From positions 1 to 9,926 of the forward strand of contig FR898205.1 in NCBI GenBank assembly GCA_000437375.1: a stretch of 9,926 nucleotides of DNA. The letters are read 5' to 3'. Origin of the DNA: Eubacterium sp. CAG:841. Lineage in GTDB: Bacteria; Bacillota; Clostridia; Oscillospirales; CAG-272. Positions 5,627-9,926 of the stretch are shown here, piece by piece. Within the stretch, counting starts at the first letter, position 1; the number at the start of each line of letters is the position of its first letter. The notes beneath the pieces were generated by a model. It was not told where the DNA came from. It worked only from the letters and a program-made list of their open reading frames with translations, and did not search any database. A program made the position numbers and the translations under genes.

Positions 5627-6634
5627 TTATTTTGTCTGGAAGAATCCAATTTTTCTGTATACTTTTGAAAGCGTTTTTGATGCGAGGTAGTTTGCATATG
5701 CAGCGCCTTGTTTCATAAGACCTTCAAGATATGCCTTGTCCGACATCAGGCGTTTGTATTCCGCTTGGAAGGGAGCAAGTCCGTCTGCACAGGCTTCTCC
5801 TACGGCAAGTTTGAAATCACCGTAGCCTTTGCCTTCGAATTCTTTTTCTGTTTCATCCATGCTTTTTCCTGTGAAGCACGAGTAAATCGTCATAAGGTTG
5901 TTTATGCCGTCCTTGCCTTCCGCATAACGGACGGAGGTTTCACTGTCGGTAACGGCTCTTTTGAATTTGCGGATGATAGTGTCTCTGTCATCAAGCAAGG
6001 TGATAACGGCGTTTTCATTATCATCGGATTTGCTCATTTTCTTTGTAGGCTCGGCAAGAGAGTAAATCTTTTTGCCTGTTTTGGGAGTGTAGACCTCCGG
6101 TATGACGAAAGTCTCGCCGTATATCTGATTGAAACGCTCGGCTATATCGCGCGTAATCTCAACATGCTGTTTCTGATCTATGCCGACGGGAACGAGCGAC
6201 GCTTTGTAAAGAAGAATATCGGCAGCCATAAGCGAAGGATAGGTGAAAAGTCCGGCGTTGATATTCTGCGCATTTTTGGCGCTTTTATCCTTGAACTGCG
6301 TCATTCTGGAAAGCTCGCCGAACATAGTATAGCAGTCAAGCACCCAAGCAAGTTGTGCATGTGCAGGAACGTGACTTTGAACAAAGAGAAGATTCTTTTC
6401 GGGATCGAGTCCGCTTGCGATATATATTGCAAGGGTTTCAAGCGTTCTTTTGCGAAGCTCTGCGGGATCCTGACGGACGGTTATGGCGTGCATATCCACA
6501 ACACAGTAGATGCAGTTATATTCGTCTTCAAGTGCACGCCAATTTTTAATGGCACCGAGATAATTGCCTATTGTAAGATTTCCCGACGGCTGAACGCCGG
6601 AAAATACTATTTTTTTGTCATTTGAGAATTCCAT
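5627..6634 (-). CDS. trpS: Tryptophanyl-tRNA synthetase
   Basis: Class I aminoacyl-tRNA synthetase that charges tRNA-Trp. The 335-residue length is typical of bacterial TrpRS. Visible signatures are the N-terminal FSGVQPSGNLTIGNYLGAIK (11-30) with TIGN in the place of HIGH, VDMHA (47-51), the GIDQKQH binding segment (151-157) and the KMSKS loop (199-203) followed by DDN. The ATG at 6634 follows an AAAGGTGGT-type ribosome binding site. First gene of the unit trpS-tagO-unknown membrane protein. Many Firmicute trpS genes are under a T-box leader, but here the predicted leader is only about 55 nt and holds no T-box GGUGGNACCGCG-type element, so tRNA-sensing control is not evident. Confidence 0.97.
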   Translation of the reverse strand: MEFSNDKKIVFSGVQPSGNLTIGNYLGAIKNWRALEDEYNCIYCVVDMHAITVRQDPAELRKRTLETLAIYIASGLDPEKNLLFVQSHVPAHAQLAWVLDCYTMFGELSRMTQFKDKSAKNAQNINAGLFTYPSLMAADILLYKASLVPVGIDQKQHVEITRDIAERFNQIYGETFVIPEVYTPKTGKKIYSLAEPTKKMSKSDDNENAVITLLDDRDTIIRKFKRAVTDSETSVRYAEGKDGINNLMTIYSCFTGKSMDETEKEFEGKGYGDFKLAVGEACADGLAPFQAEYKRLMSDKAYLEGLMKQGAAYANYLASKTLSKVYRKIGFFQTK

Positions 6635-6696
6635 ATTTACACCACCTTTTAAGGTTAATTTTACATATCACACAAACATATAAAGATACATAATAT

Positions 6697-6725
6697 ATAA
6701 TATCATCTTTTTGCATATTTTTCAA
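6697..6725 (-). promoter_or_regulatory. Promoter of the trpS operon
   Basis: Minus-strand TTGAAA (6725-6720), 17-bp spacer, TATTAT (6702-6697). Predicted start is near 6690, leaving a short A/T-rich leader without notable structure. The surrounding region is very AT-rich, so nearby hexamers could also serve as -10 box. Confidence 0.65.
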
Positions 6726-6758
6726 GTGAAAGAAGCAATATTTATGCCAAAAGATGTG

Positions 6759-6813
6759 ATGCGGAGGGTACGCATGCCGCTGAAACGGAGGGAAAAACTC
6801 CGACGGGGACGGC
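6759..6813. other. Unexplained GC-rich twin-hairpin element between divergent promoters
   Basis: Written on the plus strand, ATGCG (6759-6763) pairs with CGCAT (6771-6775) around GAGGGTA. It is followed at once by a second hairpin: GCCG (6776-6779) with CGGC (6810-6813), an internal loop CTGAAA/ACGGGGA, then CGGAG (6786-6790) with CTCCG (6798-6802) around GGAAAAA. It is a GC-rich island in very AT-rich sequence. It lies upstream of both the trpS and mecA promoters, so it would not be in either predicted transcript. It could be a small RNA, a leader from an upstream start, or protein-binding DNA. It matches no riboswitch class I recognise. Confidence 0.45.
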
Positions 6814-6854
6814 AAAATACCATATTTTTTACTCTATCTTTTTTGTCGCTTTGC

Positions 6855-6863
6855 TGTTATAAT
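6855..6863 (+). promoter_or_regulatory. Extended -10 promoter of mecA
   Basis: TGTTATAAT (6855-6863) is a TGnTATAAT extended -10 box. The -35 position at 17 bp (TATCTT, 6835-6840) is poor, which is typical when an extended -10 is present. Predicted start near 6870 gives a leader of about 30 nt. Confidence 0.65.
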
Positions 6864-6900
6864 ATTATTACGTTAAAAACTTTTTTTGGGGTGATGCCTT

Positions 6901-7524
6901 TTGGAAATGACTTTGCTTGACAAAGGAAAGCTTAAGATCTGTCTTACGCCGTTTGATATGGTACATTACGATCTTACCTGCGAAAAGATAGATTATGATA
7001 ATACGGAAACACGCCGTGCGCTGTGGGAAATGTTTGACGAGGCGAAGCATCGCACCGGCTTTGATGCCGCCGACGGCAGGATATGTATCCGTGTTTATCC
7101 TGAAAAGAGCGGAGGCTGTGAGATATACATAACAAAGATCGGCGACAAGATTTCCCCGTCGGAGAACGATATGAGCTATACAGCAAAGGATGCGGTCACG
7201 CCGCAATTTGCCCGCGCGCCCGCAGTTTATTCGTTTTCCTCGCTTGAAGATATTCTTTCCGCTTGCAGATGTCTGCGAGCGTCGGGCTATTCGGGCGAAA
7301 GCTCCGCTTTCTTTGATGATGCTCCGAAAAATCGCAGATATTATCTTGTGATAAGCGAAAATGCGCCGCGCTATGTCGGCAAATGTGCTTATAAAAACGG
7401 TGGGATTATTATGGAGGAGTTTGGGAAACGCTGCCAGAGCGAGAATGCTGTCGCTTTTCTTACGGAACACTGTCGGCGGATATGTGAAAAAAATGCCGTT
7501 GAAATATTGTCTTCCCTCTGTTAA
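6901..7524 (+). CDS. mecA: Adaptor protein MecA (ClpC adaptor family)
   Basis: Substrate adaptor that in Firmicutes delivers proteins such as competence or regulatory factors to the ClpCP protease and helps ClpC assemble. The 207 residues are close to the B. subtilis MecA length (218). The N-terminal part (10-80) carries KICLTPFDM, DYDNTETRRALWEMFDEAKHRTGF and IRVYPEKSGGCEIYITK, a MecA-type substrate-binding domain. A linker (81-105) follows, then the C-terminal ClpC-binding-like domain (107-207), with VYSFSSLEDILSACRCL and RYYLVI. Start: TTG at 6901 sits 5-7 nt after GGGGTGAT, while the in-frame ATG at 6907 is rather far from it; TTG is preferred, but ATG is possible. The real substrates are not known here. 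The gene has its own promoter and is followed by a uracil-DNA glycosylase gene. Confidence 0.88.
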   Translation: MEMTLLDKGKLKICLTPFDMVHYDLTCEKIDYDNTETRRALWEMFDEAKHRTGFDAADGRICIRVYPEKSGGCEIYITKIGDKISPSENDMSYTAKDAVTPQFARAPAVYSFSSLEDILSACRCLRASGYSGESSAFFDDAPKNRRYYLVISENAPRYVGKCAYKNGGIIMEEFGKRCQSENAVAFLTEHCRRICEKNAVEILSSLC

Positions 7525-7530
7525 AATGTT

Positions 7531-7565
7531 CTCCGATGTGTTATAATGAAAAAAATACATCGGAG
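7531..7565 (+). promoter_or_regulatory. Inverted repeat enclosing the glycosylase -10 box and reaching its ribosome binding site
   Basis: CTCCGATGT (7531-7539) and ACATCGGAG (7557-7565) are perfect 9-bp inverted repeats with a 17-nt centre. The centre holds TATAAT (7542-7547), which with TG at 7539-7540 forms an extended -10 (TGTTATAAT). The right arm overlaps the Shine-Dalgarno CGGAGGAG (7561-7568). A transcript started here (about 7554) lacks the left arm and has a free ribosome site; readthrough from mecA contains both arms and could hide it. A dyad for a DNA-binding repressor is an alternative; it does not look like a GAAC-GTTC LexA box. Confidence 0.7.
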
Positions 7566-7578
7566 GAGATTTGCCTTT

Positions 7579-8139
7579 ATGGAGATAAAAACTCTTGAAG
7601 AGATAAAAAGCGAATGCGAAAAATGCAGAGGTTGCTCGCTTTGCGAAACGCGTACAAATGTTGTGTTCGGGGTGGGGAACGCGTCTGCAAAGCTTATGTT
7701 TGTCGGAGAAGCTCCCGGAGAAAAGGAGGATCTTTCCGGCGTTCCTTTTGTCGGCGCGGCAGGAAAGCTGTTTGATAAATATCTTGCCGCCGTGGGAATA
7801 AATCGCGAAGATGTCTACATAGCGAATATTCTCAAATGCCGCCCTCCGAAAAACAGAGATCCTAAGCCAGAAGAAGAAGATATCTGCATGGAATATCTGC
7901 GCGGACAGGTGAGAGCGATAAGACCTAAGATGATAGTATGTCTTGGCAGGATAGCCGCCGCACGGCTGATAAAACCGGACTTCAAGATAACGCAGGAGCA
8001 TGGCGTATGGTTTAATCGGGGACAATTTGAGATATGCGCGGTGTACCATCCTTCGGCGCTTTTACGCGATCCTCACAAAAAAGATGCGATGCTTGCCGAC
8101 ATGTTGGCGATAAAAGCAAAGCTTGATGAAATGGAATAA
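7579..8139 (+). CDS. Family 4 uracil-DNA glycosylase, iron-sulfur type
   Basis: DNA repair enzyme that removes uracil from DNA to start base excision repair. At 186 residues it fits the family. A 4Fe-4S cluster is indicated by Cys16 and Cys19 (KCRGC) and by Cys87 and Cys103, spaced 16 residues apart (KCRPP ... DIC), the same arrangement as in Thermus thermophilus family 4 enzyme. Other motifs are VVFGVGN (28-34), GEAPGEKED (43-51), PFVGAAGKL (56-64) and HPSALLR (157-163). The ATG at 7579 is chosen because CGGAGGAG lies 10 nt upstream. The in-frame ATG at 7546 falls inside the predicted -10 box and has no ribosome site, so it would not be in the main transcript. It follows mecA by 54 nt and ends at a bidirectional terminator. 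Confidence 0.92.
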   Translation: MEIKTLEEIKSECEKCRGCSLCETRTNVVFGVGNASAKLMFVGEAPGEKEDLSGVPFVGAAGKLFDKYLAAVGINREDVYIANILKCRPPKNRDPKPEEEDICMEYLRGQVRAIRPKMIVCLGRIAAARLIKPDFKITQEHGVWFNRGQFEICAVYHPSALLRDPHKKDAMLADMLAIKAKLDEME

Positions 8140-8147
8140 ACAAAAAA

Positions 8148-8171
8148 ACAGCCTCCGTGAGCGGAGGCTGT
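8148..8171. terminator. Bidirectional rho-independent terminator
   Basis: ACAGCCTCCG (8148-8157) pairs with CGGAGGCTGT (8162-8171) around TGAG, a 10-bp GC-rich stem. It is flanked by an A run on the left and a T run on the right, so it works in both directions. It serves the glycosylase gene on the plus strand and the convergent peptidase gene on the minus strand. Confidence 0.93.
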
Positions 8172-8180
8172 TTTTGTTTA

Positions 8181-9443
8181 TTATTTCTGTTCGTTTTTTT
8201 TGCCGAGATATTTATTGACCTTTTCAACCATGTTGTCGGGAATCTTCTTTGTTATGGGGAATACCGTAGCGCCGACAAATCTGTCTGAAATGGTTTCGAG
8301 GAAAGCGGCGGTCTTTGCCATAGACTTTGCATCCACCTGGGTAATTACATCTGTACGGCAATGGATGCATGTAAGTCCACCCGCTGCCTGACGAAGAACG
8401 TTTATTGCGGGAATACCCTTGTCTGCAAAGGGAATGCCGTCGGATGAGTAAATATCCTGCCATACGCTTGCGGAGAAGCCTTCTTCCTTTGCCATATAAT
8501 CAACTGCGTGAATAAGCGCTTCTTCGCCTGTTATACGCAGGCAGTCACGGCCGAAGATAGGCCCTGTCATATCTACGTTTATGCAGAGACGGATCTTTTC
8601 AAGAAGATCTTCATGTGCGGCAACATATGCCTTGCTTCCGAGAAGTCCGCGTTCTTCCGAGCCGCACCAAATGAATCTTACTGTACGTTTAGGCGGATTT
8701 TTCATAAAGTGGCGGTAGATCTCAAGTATCGTAACGGTGCCTGTTCCGTTATCGAACATACCGTGGCTGAAAGGAACGGAATCGTAATGAGCCGTATAAA
8801 CGATGACTTCATTGGGGAATTCCGTGCCCTTGATTTCAGCAATAACGTTGCGGGAATCTGCTTCGCCCTCTTCCTGTTCAAGTGTAAGACGAACGATCTT
8901 TGCGCCTTTTTCAATCATCGACTTTGCGTCATTTATATGAACGCAGACTGCGGGGAGAACGCCCTTTTCTGTCATTGACGGGCGAAGCATACGCTCGTCA
9001 AGATCATAGCTGCCTTTTTTGTCACGGAAGTCGCCTGCCATACCGACAAGTGCGAGCGCACCGGCTTTTATAAGCTTTTCAAATCCGTCTGCATTGATGC
9101 CGCCGGAGAAGAGCACGATCTTGCCCTTTACTGAGCGAAGATTTATTTCATCGAAAGAGTCAACGTATACGAGTTCGGCTTCAATGCCGTCCTTTGCGGC
9201 GTTGCCGGAAAATCCGTAGCCTTTGACTTCATACTCCTTTTTGAAGGGAGTGAGTACTTCAAGCTTTGCTGTTTTTACCTCGTAATGGGGAGCTTTGAAG
9301 GTTTCGATTACAGGCTCGCCACCGATTGCGCGGATTTCGTCCGCTATCATATTTGCCGCTTTTGTTTCGCCTTCGGTTGTCGAAAGGCGGACAAAATTCA
9401 ACTTTTTAAGTAAATCATACATTCTTTTTGCCGATATATCCAT
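8181..9443 (-). CDS. M28 family metallopeptidase (aminopeptidase-like)
   Basis: Zinc-dependent peptidase of the M28 family, members of which remove N-terminal residues from peptides with a two-metal centre. Of 420 residues, 80-200 look like an inserted PA-type domain, and the metal-binding motifs follow in family order: AHYDSV with His219, MFDNGTG with Asp231, GSEERGLLGS with Glu263-Glu264, NVDMTG with Asp291, and IHCRTDV with His361. All five ligands or catalytic positions of M28 appear intact. There is no signal peptide or membrane segment, so a cytoplasmic role in peptide use is inferred. The ATG at 9443 follows AAGGAG (9458-9453). It has its own promoter and ends at the shared terminator. 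Substrate specificity cannot be told from sequence. Confidence 0.9.
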   Translation of the reverse strand: MDISAKRMYDLLKKLNFVRLSTTEGETKAANMIADEIRAIGGEPVIETFKAPHYEVKTAKLEVLTPFKKEYEVKGYGFSGNAAKDGIEAELVYVDSFDEINLRSVKGKIVLFSGGINADGFEKLIKAGALALVGMAGDFRDKKGSYDLDERMLRPSMTEKGVLPAVCVHINDAKSMIEKGAKIVRLTLEQEEGEADSRNVIAEIKGTEFPNEVIVYTAHYDSVPFSHGMFDNGTGTVTILEIYRHFMKNPPKRTVRFIWCGSEERGLLGSKAYVAAHEDLLEKIRLCINVDMTGPIFGRDCLRITGEEALIHAVDYMAKEEGFSASVWQDIYSSDGIPFADKGIPAINVLRQAAGGLTCIHCRTDVITQVDAKSMAKTAAFLETISDRFVGATVFPITKKIPDNMVEKVNKYLGKKNEQK

Positions 9444-9476
9444 AAGAAATATCTCCTTATATTTTATTTCGCAACT

Positions 9477-9505
9477 ATTTTACTACCTCGCGCGGCGGTT
9501 GTCAA
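9477..9505 (-). promoter_or_regulatory. Promoter of the M28 peptidase gene
   Basis: Minus-strand TTGACA (9505-9500), 17-bp spacer, TAAAAT (9482-9477): a perfect -35 and a good -10. The -35 is covered by a short perfect dyad GGTTGTCAACC (9497-9507), which may be an operator. The predicted start near 9470 gives a short leader. Confidence 0.85.
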
Positions 9506-9528
9506 CCTTGAAAATGTAAACAAACGAA

Positions 9529-9926
9529 TTACTGAACGTTTTCGCCAGCATTGTTTGCACCGTACGACATCTGCGGGTAATATCTTATGACGGCTCCCGG
9601 TTTCTCATCGAACTCCATCTTGAAAACGGTTACGCCGAGATGCTTGTCAACAGGGTCTTTGGGAAGACCGGTGAGAATAATTCTTCCGCCGTCGACCGTG
9701 AAGTCGACTTCCTCTCCCGTTGCAAGAAGGGTGATACGTTTAGGCGACGCATTTACGTAATTCCAGAGAATAAGTCTGTCGCTGTGCCAGATACGGTTCA
9801 TAAGATAAAGTGTTTTTCCGTCTTCGGATACCGTTGCGGGATTGAGAGTGCCGGAATATCCGGAGGTTTTTTTGCCGTATACGGCTTCTCCGTTTTCGGC
9901 GAGCCCGTCACCTATCTTTTCAAGAG
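9529..9926 (-). CDS. C-terminal part of a GH29-like alpha-L-fucosidase (partial)
   Basis: The reading frame enters from the right edge and ends with TAA at 9529; about 131 residues are seen and the start lies outside the window. The first visible residues, LEKIGDGLAENGEAVYGKK, match the LxxIGxWLxxNGEAIYGxR segment at the end of the catalytic barrel of GH29 fucosidases. After it comes a beta-rich part (TLYLMNRIW, RLILWNYVN, ITLLATGEEVDFTVDGGRIILTGLP) like the C-terminal sandwich domain of that family. GH29 enzymes release alpha-L-fucose from glycans such as host mucin or milk oligosaccharides. The catalytic nucleophile and acid/base lie outside the window, so activity cannot be judged. The internal ATG at 9801 is not the true start. 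No promoter is seen. Confidence 0.72.
   Translation of the reverse strand, partial: LEKIGDGLAENGEAVYGKKTSGYSGTLNPATVSEDGKTLYLMNRIWHSDRLILWNYVNASPKRITLLATGEEVDFTVDGGRIILTGLPKDPVDKHLGVTVFKMEFDEKPGAVIRYYPQMSYGANNAGENVQ

Noticed and set aside
5708..6625. Long plus-strand open frame (305 codons) opposite trpS
   Set aside because: It mirrors trpS, which has clear synthetase motifs; the antisense product is Phe/Arg/Cys-rich without recognisable domains.
6759..6813. Twin hairpins as a known riboswitch or T-box
   Set aside because: Compared by eye with T-box, TPP, cobalamin, THF, ykkC-type and fluoride consensus elements without a match; no assignment made.
6774..6920. Small plus-strand frame with GGAGGG before ATG 6774, giving a basic then hydrophobic 48-residue peptide overlapping the mecA start
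   Set aside because: Tempting as a leader peptide, but its promoter is unclear, it runs through the mecA promoter and ribosome site, and the start region coincides with the hairpin element. Kept only as a structure finding.
7546..7578. Upstream ATG start for the uracil-DNA glycosylase (11 residues longer)
   Set aside because: The ATG overlaps the predicted -10 box, has no Shine-Dalgarno, and the extra residues are not part of the family.
6868..8049. Long minus-strand open frame (393 codons) antisense to mecA and the glycosylase gene
   Set aside because: It spans two well-supported genes, resembles no known protein, has composition expected of a complementary frame and no convincing ribosome binding site.

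Overview
The window reads as ordinary core chromosome of a low-to-mid GC Firmicute, most likely a gut-type member of the Clostridia (Ruminococcaceae/Oscillospirales-like). The grounds are strong AGGAGG-type ribosome binding sites, a PyrR-controlled pyr leader, a ClpC adaptor of the MecA family, a TagO-type sugar-phosphate transferase, an iron-sulfur family 4 uracil-DNA glycosylase, and at the right edge what looks like the end of a fucosidase. Species was not determined. There is no sign of phage, insertion sequence, CRISPR array, tRNA or rRNA.

Layout. Positions 1-2171 hold a minus-strand pyrimidine operon: promoter, a complete PyrR attenuator (PyrR-binding hairpin, antiterminator, terminator), pyrR, then the uracil permease uraA. 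Next, also on the minus strand, is a single-gene acpP unit (2233-2522) with a near-consensus promoter. Divergent from it, 2655-3541 is a plus-strand cassette of three small unrecognised proteins with 15-17 nt gaps. Two of them have proline-rich linkers, and the third ends in a hydrophobic, acidic-spaced module. The cassette promoter can be read as sigma-A-like or as sigma-K-like (mother-cell sporulation). This cassette is the least explained coding part of the window.

From 6725 down to 3542 a minus-strand operon carries trpS, tagO and a one-pass membrane protein of unknown function, with gaps of 19 and 23 nt. Its last stop codon directly abuts the stop of the three-gene cassette, with no terminator between them. 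The 266-nt region between trpS and mecA holds two divergent promoters and, between them, an unexplained GC-rich pair of adjacent hairpins. On the plus strand follow mecA (6901-7524) and a family 4 uracil-DNA glycosylase (7579-8139). Between these two genes is a perfect 9-bp inverted repeat that encloses the glycosylase -10 box and whose right arm overlaps its Shine-Dalgarno, so readthrough RNA and locally started RNA would fold differently.

A bidirectional terminator (about 8148-8171) separates this unit from a convergent, minus-strand M28 metallopeptidase (8181-9443) with its own TTGACA/TAAAAT promoter. The right edge (9529-9926) is the C-terminal end of a minus-strand protein resembling GH29 alpha-L-fucosidase. 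Nothing here is a clearly new multi-gene system. The best candidates for a second look are the small-protein cassette, the mecA-glycosylase junction hairpin and the twin-hairpin element.
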